64,000 nucleotides of DNA from Pseudisothecium myosuroides (GCA_951799445.1 OX637289.1:29326245-29390244); one strand, 5' to 3'. Positions 38,101-49,224 are shown, numbered from the stretch's first letter. The notes: generated from the sequence alone by a model not told the origin. Program-made: numbers and translations.

Positions 38101-39338
38101 GACTAATTCACTTGTAAGGAAGTTAAACTTTATGAAGTTAACATTTGTTAAAAACCAAGTGATTTAGTATTAGTACAAGCTTACAAGGAGATTATGAACC
38201 TGTAATTTCCACTTATTGCGCTTATGAAGGTCAAAATCATGAATTGGGAAGGTAACCCTTTTCCCAGAGAGCGTTGTGCTTAATTGTGGAGTGTGCCATG
38301 TAGGTGTTTGCAGGGGCAAAACCGTATTTGGAGAAAGCTATCAACTCTCTGGTGGAAGCCGTGATGGGTTCGCTGGTGTCTGTCTTCAACGATAACAAAA
38401 AGTCGGCGTTCCACAGATTTGATATTAACGGATACATTCAGCTCATGCTTGAGGTTTGTTGCCCGTATAGTTTACTTCCTCTACTTGTTATTATGTAATC
38501 AGCTGGTCATTCTAGACATATGTAGTGCTGAAATTACCGCGATGTATGCACTATCTCAAACCATTACACTGAGTTTCTAGAGCTTGAGATGCTATGTCGT
38601 TGCCCGGGTTGCTTGACATGCCTGACTGTAATTAATTATCTATTGTGCAGCTGGAATACCTGCAAACTGTTTTAGAAGGCTACTTGACTGCGGAAGCATA
38701 TGACCTGGCTGCGACCTTCCGTGGTTTACTCTTGGACAAAGTCCTGGAGACTGTGTCTGAAATGTCAGACCAACAGAACCATGGCCGAGGTTCGGTCAGA
38801 GGGGGAAATCAAGATGGATACGACTACGGAGGAATGACAGCTGATGATTTACGAGTAAGCCAAAATTCTTCCAAATGTCAGCAAAACGGTCACGAAATGA
38901 ACCCCTTTCCACCTCAAGAATGATCACTGACTTCCATTCTCTGGGTTTCTGCAGGGTCTTGCACAAGACCACATTCAAAGCTACTTACCCATGGAGTTGA
39001 AACGAACGCGCTTGAACATGTTGTGCTTCATGGAGGCTCTGGGGGAGCACCGTGCAGGGCAGCTTGGCGGACGCCGTGGATCCCAGATGTTTCAAAGACA
39101 ACGGACGACTTCTGCACATGGAAACAATGCCTCGGGTCGTCGAAGCGGATCCTCCAGCTTGACTGATTCCGAATTTGGGAAGCCGGGTGGGGCCTTACCG
39201 CCTCCAAGTCCTTACTCCAGTGTGGACTCTCCTAGGGTTCTAGATCACTACTTGAGTTCTAGATCGCGTCACGACCCTAGGCGACCTTCATTCAAGGCTA
39301 ATTCTCACATTTATGTAGATAACGATGAGTTGAGATAG
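23148..39338 (+). CDS. SEC5: exocyst complex subunit SEC5
   Basis: A complete 21-exon gene encoding about 1242 aa, slightly longer than Arabidopsis SEC5A (about 1090). SEC5 is one of eight exocyst subunits that tether secretory vesicles to the plasma membrane. Exons: 23148-23639, 24453-24583, 25663-25946, 27189-27383, 28341-28468, 29487-29645, 29839-29943, 30237-30311, 30824-30961, 31923-32132, 33090-33233, 33612-33738, 34312-34522, 34947-35065, 35762-35993, 36492-36597, 37124-37201, 37866-37922, 38304-38453, 38651-38854 and 38955-39338. All phases agree. The N-terminus is acidic and Pro-rich (EEEDDEEELLQRAL). Conserved core blocks include LKKLVKENFDCFISCKNTID, QSMLQRFRTLFNLPSIIR, EYKKAKSL, LLELEPECDPVWHYL, LPLRFQELM and VFAGAKPYLEKA. 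Exon 3 adds a Ser/Ala-rich stretch of about 90 aa (including a poly-Ala run) not present in Arabidopsis. The 3' splice site of exon 10 is uncertain (31923 or 31935), and exon 18 is short but well matched. The start is the first ATG before the acidic block. Confidence 0.93.
23771..24290 (+). repeat. 57-bp minisatellite in SEC5 intron 1
   Basis: About nine to ten units. The landmark TTGGGATGTTGTGTC begins at 23829, 23885, 23943, 24000, 24057, 24114, 24171, 24228 and 24268, so the period is 57 bp until a shortened last unit. Because 57 is divisible by three, a frame stays open across units from 23921 to 24259 as a 19-residue repeat (GMLCLPLSxLKHK). It lies wholly inside an intron, so expression is not expected. 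Confidence 0.75.
24720..24925 (+). repeat. dispersed repeat, copy in SEC5 intron 2
   Basis: The block CTCTTTAATCTTACCACTTGGGATCC ... TGGCAAGTGTGCAACTTATTCTAGAAGGTC ... CACTTGGGAGG matches a second, more diverged copy in intron 10 at about 32560-32740. No coding capacity, and no terminal repeats recognised. Confidence 0.4.
25135..25480 (+). repeat. degenerate tandem repeat of about 120-130 bp in SEC5 intron 2
   Basis: The sequence AACCACTGCTCTACTAATTG...TATTCGTTGCATGC...GAGGGCGTGCCACATAC recurs as AACCAATGCACTACTAACTA...TATTCGTTG...GAGGGTGTGCCGCATAC and, more decayed, as AACCAATGCGTTCC...GAGGGCTTGTCACATAC. Two clear units and one faded unit. Confidence 0.45.
27765..27873 (+). repeat. perfect 31-bp inverted repeat in SEC5 intron 4
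   Basis: The arm 27765-27795 (beginning CTACACAAAATAGTGAAATT) is the exact reverse complement of 27843-27873, with a 47-base loop. A transcript would fold into a 31-bp perfect stem. Arms this perfect in an intron suggest a recently inserted MITE or a small-RNA precursor. The arm begins two bases inside CACTAC, so a CACTA-derived MITE (27763-27875) is possible, but the flanking triplets ATT/GTT differ. Confidence 0.6.
30653..30751 (+). repeat. 99-bp hairpin element in SEC5 intron 8
   Basis: The arm GAATACTAGTAGAAAACAGT (30653-30672) is the exact reverse complement of 30732-30751. Inside, AAATCGAA and TTCGATTT pair further, so the stem is extended with bulges. A partial third copy of the arm lies just upstream at about 30624-30645. 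This is probably a MITE. No target duplication was identified. Confidence 0.55.
32560..32740 (+). repeat. dispersed repeat, copy in SEC5 intron 10
   Basis: A diverged match to 24720-24925: TTTTAATCTTATCACTTGGGGTCC, GTTTGAATGTG, AAGTGTGCAAC and ATCAATGCTAGTGT appear in the same order. It shows that two SEC5 introns share an old repeat. Confidence 0.4.
37191..37474 (+). repeat. 142-bp direct tandem duplication that copies the exon 17 splice donor
   Basis: CTCCAGTGAAAGTAAGTTTC starts at 37191 and again at 37333. The 142 bp between them is repeated with essentially no differences by eye (37191-37332 and 37333-37474). The unit begins in the last 11 bases of exon 17, so a second CCAGTGAAA|GTAAGT donor exists at 37343-37344. 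A very recent event. Use of the downstream donor would insert exonised intron sequence. Confidence 0.85.
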
Positions 39339-40700
39339 TCGTAGGCCTTGATTTCCACAAGTAAGGAGGAAGAGGGAGAGGGTGAGAAATTAGGGGCACA
39401 ATAAGTTATTATCTATTTAGTGTTCATAGAGTTGTGTAAAATAGAGCTGCAGAAGCCCAAGAGGCTCTAAGAACCTAAAATCCATGGGCGGCATAGGCAC
39501 ACGCTTTAGATTGTTCGTATGTCACAATGGTGCAAAGCGATTCTTGGAATTCTTGCGGTATCTTGTCCTTTTTTGCTAGAGTTGTAAGAGCAATAAGAGT
39601 GTGTGCATTTGCATATTGAGACAATCTCTATCATGAAGTTTTGACTTTTTGTTTGTTTGTCTTTGTTCAGCACCTTCGCTTGAGTTAAGTGGTTGTGAGG
39701 GCTGCAATTGGTCCAGTAGATAGATCGACAAACTGAAGACGGAGCTGCACAAAAGAACTTGTCTCAAGAAGAATGTGGAAACCTCTTGTACTAGGCATTC
39801 CAACCACAAATATTTATATTGAGACCTCATTACAAAGTGTTTTGTAAATGTGCTAGTTTTGTGAATATAGATTACAAAATTGGTGGTCAATGTAAGTAGT
39901 GAAGGATGGAATGAGTAGGTTGAGTATCTGATTGCTAAAGAAAGCTTAACCTTTCAAAAAGTAAAGAGCGTCACGTAATTGGATTGCTGGCTGTTTGAAG
40001 TTTGATGCTAAGGAAGCAATAAAAGCACATATACATCCCTCACATTCTACCATCAAATGATAACTTGATTGGTCAAACTAATGAGATGGCTCCAGCCTAA
40101 ACCAAAATTTGGCTAATTTTCCCAGTAAGCACAATAAGGATTCACCCATTCAAAATAAACTGATAACCAAGTTTAATTTAGCTCAAATAATTGTGTTGCA
40201 TTAATAGATTAAGAGTACCTCACACCTCAAACTGTGTGCTACAACATGGTGCACAGTAACCACAAAGTAGTTGCTAAGTAACCTCTTGAAAGTTGATTGC
40301 ATGGTAAAGCCACATAGTTTCATATTGACGATGCGAGGAGCAATCTTCAGAGGACAAAACCAATCCCTTCATCCATAATTCCTCCTTGACTTAGTGTAAC
40401 TATAGAAGGTACCTTGGATAAAATTGCTTGAAAATTGAATGTCAAGGACAAAGTAAATTCCATCGAGATCACATTGTGACTTTTGTCTTTTGTGTGGCAC
40501 ACCAATCGAGTAATACACGACGCGACTAAAGATATCTACAATGATAATCGATGCAAAACACAAGTTGAATCAAAATTTGTCAATCAACAAGAAGATAAGA
40601 GATTGCCAACGTACCATCAACAACAACCATAATTATATGAATCACTAACAAGAAGGCCGGTGCGTCCTCCACAAGTAGAATCACAAGAGTAATATTAGAT
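39339..40700 (+). repeat. SEC5 3' flank, parent unit of a dispersed array
   Basis: Sequence after the SEC5 stop codon, starting with the 3' untranslated region (GAGAAATTAGGGGCACAA, then GTTGTGTAAAATAGAGCTG). The same order of blocks recurs at 51229-52570, at 57334-57752 continued at 62590-63345, and in part at 49225-50060. No gene is seen in it. Confidence 0.65.
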
Positions 40701-40865
40701 CATTCAACACTTTGCGACTTTTAGTTAGAGAACCTCCAACAGACAAAATAGTCTTAGAATACACTAACTATTTCTTTTCACAAGACCACTATACACATGC
40801 CATGCGAGAGTCGAGCCAATTTCATTGTTGTCAAAACGGGTGAGTTAGGATCACCCGACATCCCA

Positions 40866-41180
40866 GATGGGAGGACGTATTAATCAAGTCAATTTTTTTT
40901 TAATTGTAATAAGTGGCGTTGTGGGTGCTCATATTTTTTAGTGTTATCCTTTTACTAGTACCATTTTCAACCATATATAAAAAAAAGGAGAAAAAAGACC
41001 TTGCTACCCTTTGAAATTCAATCTAGGTCACTAACTTTTTAGACAATATTAGTTTGGTCCTTACTTTGAATTGACATAGAGTTAACACGCTTTTGCTTTG
41101 ATGCAATTGAAGGATAATTCTATTGTCTATTGTGAAAAATATAATTTAGATGGGACATAGTGGTAATTGATTCCATAATT
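40866..41180 (+). pseudogene. SEC5 intron 11 copy (left end of the partial duplication)
   Basis: Matches parent intron sequence from about 33300 to 33590: TTAATCAAGTCAA..., AATAAGTGG.GTT.TGGGTGCTCATA, GAAAAAAGACCTTGCTACCC, TGCAATTGAAGGATAA and GGGACAT.GTGGTAATTGATTC. A 225-bp AT-rich insertion with GCACCGTGG at both edges (about 41180-41405) separates it from the exon 12 copy. Confidence 0.6.
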
Positions 41181-41406
41181 GCACCGTGGAATTATTTTTT
41201 ACTTTTTACTTTTAAAATTTTGGGTGTTGACGTGGCACCATTGGTCATATCAGCACCACATCAGATTGGCTATTTTTAAATATTTTTTTATTTTTTTAAT
41301 GTTTTTTATTTTTTTAATGTTTTTTTATTTTTTATGTATTTGCACCGTGGAGGTGCCAAAAATAAAAATCTTGCAGCCTCTTTGAGACCTAAAATTTCCT
41401 CTAATG

Positions 41407-41527
41407 GCTGCGTTTTTACAACTTGCTGAAGCAAATGTACTGCGTCCCTACATGCGGGATGCACTTGCTGAAGTGTCGAAAGCTTGTATTTCATTGCAGG
41501 CTATGGATGTTGCTCTAAGTAGTGCTG
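41407..41527 (+). pseudogene. SEC5 exon 12 copy, donor lost
   Basis: Translates as AAFLQLAEANVLRPYMRDAL... and is nearly identical to the parent exon 33612-33738, minus its first codons. The intron donor has changed: the parent G|GTAAGAATTTT reads G|ATAAGAATTTT here, so normal splicing is not possible. It begins the exon-bearing part of a broken tandem copy of the SEC5 3' half. Confidence 0.8.
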
Positions 41528-43639
41528 ATAAGAATTTTGAAATAGATAGAATGTAGCACTTTACTAGCAGCTTCGGCATGTACGATGTATCATGTTGTAA
41601 TTATTAGATGATATTATTATCTCTCAAAATTATATGTGGCACTCAAATAAATAAATGTTAGGCAAGTAAACACTACAAGAAAAAGGGGTCTCTCACAACC
41701 AACTAAACAATGACTTGCTGTCCTAAATGATTACAAAACAACTATATAGAGTTTTGGCTCCATAATTGCACTAGCTCTGTGATGTGTACAATATTGCAGT
41801 CATTGTTTAGTTGTGGAAATGACTGCAAGATGAAGAGTTTATAAAAATTGAGCAAATACTACGTACATCCGCGCCTTTGCATTCAAGAAGCAGTTGAACC
41901 TATGACATAAAAATTTGTTAATTTGAGTTGGAATGGTTGTAGTTATAGATTAGTAGATAGCAATATAACTCTTTGCCCTGTATAACGATGAAATGATTTA
42001 TGAATAACATTCACGTTCCTAATGCATTCTTTCTGGAAATTGTCAAGTTTCTATTTTTTAAGGTCATTTGTTGACTTTTTTAAGAGGTTCTTGTTATATG
42101 CTCAACTATAAAATGACTATCAAAAAGTAAACTCTATCATATAGTAGTCGAAATGTGGTTGTGGCCTTGTAGGACTTCATAGTTGCCTCTCTTATTGTGT
42201 CTATTTAATAACTACTTTTATTCATTTACTTAGTTGTTTTCAAATCATTATGTATATATTTTGTTTTCCTTGCTCAAATATTTAGAGTGTAGCTTACATA
42301 TATTATAGAAACATGATAGAGTTTGAAAATGTCCAATGTTTTATCTTAGCATTTAGTTTTTATAGTACTTTGCCTTTTCTAGTAAATTGTCCTCTACAAA
42401 CAATTCAATGGCCCCAACTAGAAAAGCCAATTCTGGTGGAGTTGGCACAACTTCAAGAGCAATAAGACCACTAGTTTCATTGTAATGAACACATTTGATG
42501 TGTCTACTGCTGCCCTTTCAACTCAAGCTTCTTTCCATTTGCAATTGAGCAATCATTGCATTGTCCACTCGGAAGTGGTTCCTATACGATTTCATCTATG
42601 AGTACTGGATTGCTTATTTTGACAAATTTTGGCAAAACAAGAATTTGTCCATATCATCTGAGTTTGCCACATCTAGTATTGAGCTTCCTACAACATTGTA
42701 AATTCATTCTCCAAATGGTGAAATGCTTTAATTATCATCTTTTTTATTCTTCCAATTCCTACAAGCATACATTCAAATTAGAAATTGCACTACAAAGCAT
42801 CTTACTTCAAAGGATTTTATGATTCTAATTTTATGATTCTAATTCCTATACATATAGATCAAATACATCTTTAACTCTTTAAGTGCTTGACAAATAGTGG
42901 CAAACCTATCACTCAAACTAGTCATTCTTTATTTGCAATTTAGTTCTAAACACTTGTAGTAATAAGACATTGACTAAACACCATCTTCAATATAACTATA
43001 GAGACCACATTTAACAGTTTATGATTATTCTACTTCTCTCCATCTCTCAGTACACATTTGCTCCACTAGAAAGAGTAAAAAATATACATATACAAGTCTC
43101 CACCTTCACTACTACAAATGTGGGACATAAAAAAGGTTCAACTTTGTCACATACACATGCCATTGTTGTAGAATAGATATATATAGTAGCACATATTGGT
43201 ATGTAAGGTCTTCTAATGCAAGAGTCATCACATATGGCTAAATCTTGTTCAACTTTGATTATGTTTTTTTTCCAGTTATGGTCTTCAAAAAATTCTTTGT
43301 CACAATCATTTTGCAATGCATAACATCCAATGTATAGCAAATGAGTATATCCAACATACAATGAGTGTATAAAACATGTGAGTACATTGTTGCAAAAGGT
43401 GGTATATGAATACTTATCATATGTCATCATGTAGTTAAATATTAGTTATAAAATAATCATTCATCAATTATAGAGCAATGTACATTAATCATAGATCAGT
43501 TATAGAACAGTCATATTGATGCTAGAAGTTAGGATTGCCATGTGGCATCCTGTGATTCAATCTGATCCTTATATGACACGAACGGCTGAGATTTTGCCTC
43601 TCTCCTTGGCATGATAGAACCCTACATTTCCACAAAGCC

Positions 43640-43870
43640 ACCACTACATTTTTGTGTTTGTTGCTTTCACCACCATGTTTGTTGCTTCTTATTGCCGCGT
43701 TTGTTGTATGGGGCCGCCATGTTTCTTGTTTCTCACCTTTGTATTTGTTGTTTCTTATCACCGTGTTTATTGCTTCTCACAATTGTGTTTGTTGTTTCTA
43801 AGTGATGCATTTGATGTTTTTCACTGTTGTGTTTGTTGCATCTCACCACCGTTGCTCCATCCTTGTAGAG
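43640..43870 (+). repeat. decayed TTTGTTG(C/T)TTCTCACC minisatellite inside the CACTA element
   Basis: Units near TGTTTGTTGCTTCTCACCACCG recur with spacing of roughly 25-35 bases and many substitutions. The repeat creates a misleading Cys/Phe/Val-rich open frame. Confidence 0.45.
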
Positions 43871-43879
43871 AGGTGAGTT

Positions 43880-44240
43880 GATCCATCTTAGGTATTACAA
43901 CTCTTACTTTATTTTCTTTTGAATTTGTAAAAGTTGATTGTTAAAAACAATGATTTGATTTTTCTTGGATATCACAGTTTTTGCTTTGGTTCTCTTAAGG
44001 TTTGTGTTAGTTGATTGTTCAAAACAATGGATGATTTGTCTTAGATATCACAACTCTTTAGTTTGGTTCTCATAGGGTTTGTGTAAGTTGATTGTTCAAA
44101 AAAATGAGTTCATTTGTCTTGGGTATCATAGCTCTTACTTTAGGTCTCTTAGGGTTTGTATAAGTTGATTGTTCAAAACAATGGAATGATTACTCTCAAA
44201 TATCACAACTTGTACTTGGTTCTTTTAGGGTTTTTATAAA
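43880..44240 (+). repeat. 77-bp minisatellite inside the CACTA element
   Basis: The phrase GTTGATTGTTcAAAACAATG starts at 43933, 44010, 44087 and 44164, exactly 77 bp apart. Each is followed by ATATCACAACTCTT...TTTGGTTCTCTTAGGGTTTGTGTAA. About four and a half units with modest divergence. Confidence 0.7.
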
Positions 44241-44373
44241 TTAAACCTCCAAAAGAGTAGAGTTCAATGTTCTTTGTATTTTTGGTCCATTTGCATGGTT
44301 TAGTTTTAAAATTGTTTCTTCACCTTGTCTTTAAGTTAAGTATGTATCTAACTTGGATTTTGTTTTTGTGTAG

Positions 44374-44482
44374 AAGATCACCTTAAACCAAATGTTGAGG
44401 AAGAAGGTGCCTCCAACAAAGAAGATGCTTCTAGCATGATGTTGAGCTTTGGAATTGCAGTTGTAGAGGGTTTGATAGTGTA
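44374..44482 (+). pseudogene. possible captured exon inside the CACTA element
   Basis: A good acceptor (TTTTGTTTTTGTGTAG) is followed by an open frame that reads EDHLKPNVEEEGASNKED, then SSMMLSFGIAVVEGLIV and a stop. The acidic, gene-like composition contrasts with its surroundings. It may be the last exon of a host gene fragment picked up by the element, or of a decayed element gene. I do not recognise it. Confidence 0.25.
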
Positions 44483-45769
44483 GAGTACAAAGGTTGATGA
44501 GTTTTATGTGTAGAGGAAATTAATGTTGCACTTCTACTGCTTTATGTTTGCAATTAATGGAGGTGTATTATTATTAAAAATTTGAATACAAAGCTCTATT
44601 TAGCCAAGGCTTGGTCTTATCATTTTGTAGTCTGTCTAAGTTGCGTTAGTCATTTGACATTGCAATCATTGTTGTTTCAGTTGTATGTGTAAGTTATTTA
44701 GTCATTGACTGCAAGGATGCAGTTTGTGTTTCATAATTGTGGTGCAATCAAAACTAGTTAAGACTACAATATCACTCATGTGCAACTGCAATATTACTCA
44801 TCTACTACTACAACAAAATAAATGACTAGTATAAAACTAGATTCTACTAAAAATTGACTATTGAGTAACTACCGTGCATATATAAAAAAATTTGGAGAAC
44901 GACCAATCAAAAATTTCCACGTCTCCAAAAGTCTCCACCACCAGTCATTCATCAGTATTGATCATATGTATGACTGAGGTATAACTGAACATTTAATATG
45001 CCACGTCAGATGCCACCATGGACACATAAGCAGCCACATAGGAAAAATCTATGGATGAACTTTCACATAGGAAGACGGATGGTGATATAAAAATGTAGTC
45101 ATTTATACAAAGGACTCATCCACAATGACCACAACGTCCAAAATTCTATAGTAGTCATACGTGTCCACAATGACTGAAAACATAGTCATACACGCAGTCA
45201 TAGAATGCTGAAATTCTTGTAGTGAAAATAATATTAAGTTAATAGAGTCAATTGAACTATTATATTTAAGTTGTACCAAAATTCAGCCAATATTCATGGT
45301 TATTCTAGTAGGACTCTTGGACTCTTGCTACCTAGTGTGCCTATATATGAAAAATAATAGTAATGTGACATATTTAGTGATCTCTTTATGATGTCTATTT
45401 TGTGTTCTTGGATGTCAATTTCATACATTATTTAGTAATTTAAACCAATATTGCTTCCATTTCAAAGTATCATGAAATTTGTTGCCAATGGCTTGGTTTT
45501 GCTATTAAATCTTACCTAGCACCTTGAATACTAATGATTTCATCACTTGGATATCCAAAATTGATAGATAGCCACATATAATGCTCCTATCCCTAGATAT
45601 ATAATTTTAAACGAAAATGGGTGGTTGCAAGAAACACTTACTCATTTTGTGCCAAGATGTTGTGTCAAGCTGCAACATCGAGACAATGTTTTTGTTTTTC
45701 ATTCTGAAAAGCATATGCACATCTTGTCACTTTTTTAATTTCTTTAATTTTGGGGGTTTATGTTGGCCA

Positions 45770-45961
45770 TGCAAATGCTGTTGGCTTTGAGGAAGTGATG
45801 AGGGTGTTTGTCCTTCGCATCTGCTCCCTCATGCACACAGCGACTTCTGAGCTTGTGATGGCTGTTGCTGTAGTGCAACGTCTCTTCTCCCCTTTCACCA
45901 TTTCCAACTTACCTTTGCAGTTCCAAGAGCTCATGGTATCCACCTTGGCTACCCTCACTAA
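45770..45961 (+). pseudogene. SEC5 exon 13 copy, acceptor lost, frameshifted
   Basis: Matches parent exon 34312-34522 (VFVLRICSLMHTATSELVM, PFTISNLPLQFQELM). Three lesions are visible. The acceptor GGCAG|TGC has become GGCCA|TGC. A 4-base deletion after GCTTTGAGGA shifts the frame. A 15-base deletion removes the codons after ELVM. The downstream donor AAGTAAGC is kept. Confidence 0.82.
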
Positions 45962-46683
45962 GTAAGCTTCTTCCTCACAAGAAATTCAACCTCGAAAGGT
46001 CTCCAATGCCCATTCTAGCCATGTATTTTTGCTTGTTTCTATGAGTTTATTATTTTGATAACTATCGTATCTGACTGCGTTAGTATTGTATTGAAGTACA
46101 ATTTCATACAATAAATTCAAAGGAAGATTTTTATTTCAGTACTTAACAAGGATTTTATGGGACTTTTATATGGTATTTATACATTTTGTCCTCATGGAAT
46201 CTTCAAGGGCTAAATCTCTCCAGAAATTTTGCAATTTTATCAAACACTTAGTTAATACTGTGAGTGTCTTTTTGGTAAGGTTTTGAGTAAAAATTAGTCT
46301 GTTTTAGGAAATCTTGGATTTTGTCATAAGGAGAATCTCCTCTATTCTTCACAAGAGGTCATCTTACGATCACAATGATCACACAGAGGTCTTACCAATG
46401 ATCACACCATGGTCTCCTTTGGTCCATGGAGAGGTCTCCATATGATCATTATGACTTTAGAAGACTTCCTCATGAAATTTTGAGAAAATTTGTCTTTATT
46501 TTGATGCCCTGAACAACATTTTAATGAATAACCTTGTTTATAGAAGGAGGCTTTGAAGTAGGTACAACTTGAGTATGAACTTTTACCTTTATTTTCCTTT
46601 TGTTACGTACTGCTCTCTTTGGTTTCCGTATACTCAGTTTTCATGTAGTCTTACTATAGCTTTTCATGGGATGTGGGATTCAA

Positions 46684-46802
46684 TTTGTTGGAGAGACTAA
46701 ACAAAGACGCATCGCAGATCCATGAGGATATGATACTACAACTGCATCAAATGCAGGACACAGTTTGCTACACATTCTTTGAATGTTTCTTATCTCTCTC
46801 TG
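46684..46802 (+). pseudogene. SEC5 exon 14 copy, acceptor lost
   Basis: Matches parent exon 34947-35065 (LERLNKDASQIHEDMILQLHQMQ, TFFECFLSLSG) with few changes. The acceptor GATTCAG|GATG reads GATTCAA|TTTG here, so the AG is gone. The donor CTCTG|GTAAGT is intact. The flanking introns are also recognisable as SEC5 copies. Confidence 0.82.
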
Positions 46803-47477
46803 GTAAGTCTTGAAAAGGAATATAAAAACTGAACGTGCACTGATGCTTTTCCTCAAATGATCAGAGCCCTGAAGATCATAACATTCTTCAACGTGGTGTC
46901 ATTTTCTATCCATGAAAAGAAGATAATTTAAGCAAAGTTTGCCACTGTTCCTCTCTTTATCTGTAATTGTGATTCTTTTTCACTGCAACCCTTTCTCAAG
47001 CCCATGGTTGTCTCCCTTTTATTTCTTCCTAGTCTTGTCAACTTGTCATTGTCCATTTCTCCTCTTCTAAAATTGATCTTCTGCTTGAATTTTCACCAAC
47101 TAACAGTAATATAGTATCATTGGAGTTATCTGAGGGAACACCCAACGCTGCTAATTAATGATACAAATATAGAATGGATTCTTCCTTCCACTTTTTCATT
47201 AGCTCCAAATTAAATGCCCCTGAGAAGTCGCAAGGGGCTTTTCAAGTCATTAAACTCAAATTCAGTGCTTCACAATGACAACTCATATTACTTAAATCCG
47301 TATCAAGTTTTGTCATCCATCTACTAGAGTTTTCCAATCACACAAGAAAAAACAAGTGGATGTGACCGTTGTTTTCTATACTTGATCCAAGCATGTTTCT
47401 TCTGCAATTATGATGGATTTTACGTTTGAAGCATGTCAAATGCATGTTTTCTGTATCTGTTATTGCGAATCACGCAA

Positions 47478-47638
47478 ATAATTTGGAGAAACTGGCCTGG
47501 AATGAACTGGCTTATGCAACCATTGAAGAAGGGACAGAGACTGAGCAAGAAGAAGAAGAGTGGGAGGACGGATTTGTAGGTTTGGTAGCAGGAGTGGAAA
47601 TCACAAGCACCCACCAACGCTTACTCGTAGTGCTCAAT
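47478..47638 (+). pseudogene. SEC5 exon 15 copy, acceptor lost, truncated
   Basis: Matches the first two thirds of parent exon 35762-35993 (NELAYATIEEGTETEQEEEEWEDGFVGLVAGVEITSTHQRLLVVL). The acceptor GCAG|GTAATT reads GCAA|ATAATT. A TGG insertion follows the LA codons. Similarity to SEC5 stops abruptly near 47640, so exons 16-20 are missing from the copy. Confidence 0.82.
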
Positions 47639-47927
47639 GGGTGTAAGCTCACCAGCGCTTATTCATTGTATAAATTCTAACTCCTCAGAAGTTAGAAGGC
47701 CAATATTGTAGTGACACTTCAGTCAACCGTTCCCTTGCATACAAGTATCCTGCTCAACAGAACAAATTCTACTCCTGATCTCAAAACTATACAAATTCTT
47801 CGCATTGTACATTTGTAGTATATTCTGTCTAAGTTATCACTCTACAGTCACGGGACATCCAAGGTTGGTCAAGTGGCAACTTCTCACACCTGTACCTATC
47901 AACCCGCACCAGCCGCAACAATGTCTT
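47639..47927. other. filler sequence at the duplication break
   Basis: About 290 bp not recognised in the parent SEC5 gene, between the exon 15 copy and the next CACTA element. No gene or repeat structure was seen. Confidence 0.4.
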
Positions 47928-49161
47928 CACTATAAGAAACCCGCGTTTTTTTAAACGTCACAAAAAACGTCAGTGTACGTTTCGGTTGACAGGGACGTAG
48001 TCAACGTTGATGTCACCTAAAATCCGTTATAACTAACGGGCAAAAAATGTCCTAAAATTTCAAAAAAACATGCCTGATTTGGCCTTGTTTTTTTTTGACG
48101 TCACACATGACATGCTCTTTGAAGGTCCCCATAGTGTGCCAATTGGCGGACAGCTCAGTTCCATGTAAGCGCCACGTGGGCGGGCAATGCCACATAGAAT
48201 TTTTTTTCATCCAATTCGTTGCTGACGTGGTCTGTGACGTGGACCCGTGAAAAAGTGACGTGGACCCCCCAATATCTGACATGGCATGCCTAGTCAGCAC
48301 ACTTTCATGCCATTTAAAATTTTTAATATTTCTTTTTGAAATGTCAATTTTAGACGTTTAGATAGACGTTTTTGGAGACATCAACTGCTGCATACCATGC
48401 CCATAAGTCAAGGTCAGTAGAAAACATTTATTTAAAAATAAAATAAAATAAAATGAATAAAAAAATTGTTGAATTCAACAAGAATTTAAAAACACTTACC
48501 ATCTACCATCAAGAGAATTTTTGATGGCCAAATGAAGGAATTACTTCATTAAAAGTTAGTAAAAATAAAGGGTTGAGAGGTCCTATTTGTATCCATTGTC
48601 CATCCATAGTGAGACAAAAGATGTGGGATAACTAAAAATGGGAACTTGACTATTGTAAGTCTCCACGTTGTTTCAGACATTTTGCATTGAACACAATTCT
48701 TGCTTTACATATCCCATATAGATTGCTTCACTTCCTACCACCTCACTTGTATAAAGACCATTTCTTTTCATCCATGGTGCACATCCATCCATTTTCCTTT
48801 TTTTTGCAAAGCATGCCATGTGGCTGCCCTTCCCCTAAATTTTTCACATATGGTCAACATTTTACCATAGACCATAGTAATTTTTACAAACTTATCCATA
48901 ATCAAAATTTGTCTACTTGCTAACGTGGCAGTCTATGTTTTTTTGGACGTTCCAAAAAACATCAATATGTCTTTAGTGATGTCAAATAAAATGGCAACGT
49001 CAATGATAACATCAACTTTGATTTACAGAATGTGCAATGTTTTTTGCAACATCCACGAAAATCTACCTTGTCTAGCTAGATGTCCTCCGATATTGTCATG
49101 TTTTATCGGACATCGCATGTTAGTGGTAAAACATCGCCAAAAATGTGGTTTTCTTATAGTG
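47928..49161. mobile_element. non-autonomous CACTA transposon, 1.23 kb
   Basis: Starts CACTATAAGAAACCCG and ends GGTTTTCTTATAGTG, with CTT duplicated on both sides (47925-47927 and 49162-49164). Subterminal ACGTC-type motifs recur (AAACGTCACAAAAAACGTC on the left, GACGTTCCAAAAAACATC on the right). No transposase frame. Element length, 3-bp duplication and ends all fit the CACTA superfamily. Confidence 0.88.
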
Positions 49162-49224
49162 CTTCAAATCAGGTAGTACTTCCAATTTAGCACAGCCTCA
49201 CAGGTTCAAAAGTTCGATCTCTAT

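Larger units (their letters stand above)
41671..45224. mobile_element. non-autonomous CACTA transposon, 3.55 kb
   Basis: Ends are CACTACAAGAAAAAGG at 41671 and TTCTTGTAGTG finishing at 45224, flanked by AAA on both sides (41668-41670 and 45225-45227). This is the 3-bp target duplication expected for CACTA/EnSpm elements. The parent SEC5 intron shows the empty site (...GGAAAGTAAAGTAACTTCATG at about 33770). Subterminal TGACTGCAAG/GCAGTCATTG-like motifs recur near both ends. I find no transposase. The interior holds a Cys/Val-rich low-complexity frame (43611-43881), a 77-bp minisatellite and a possible last exon of an unknown gene. Confidence 0.88.

Noticed and set aside
43047..43430. 127-codon minus-strand frame in the large CACTA element
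   Set aside because: Not similar to any transposase or known domain I recognise, and no spliced partner was seen.
48052..48300. 82-codon minus-strand frame
   Set aside because: Lies in subterminal repeats of the 1.2-kb CACTA element and has no recognisable content.
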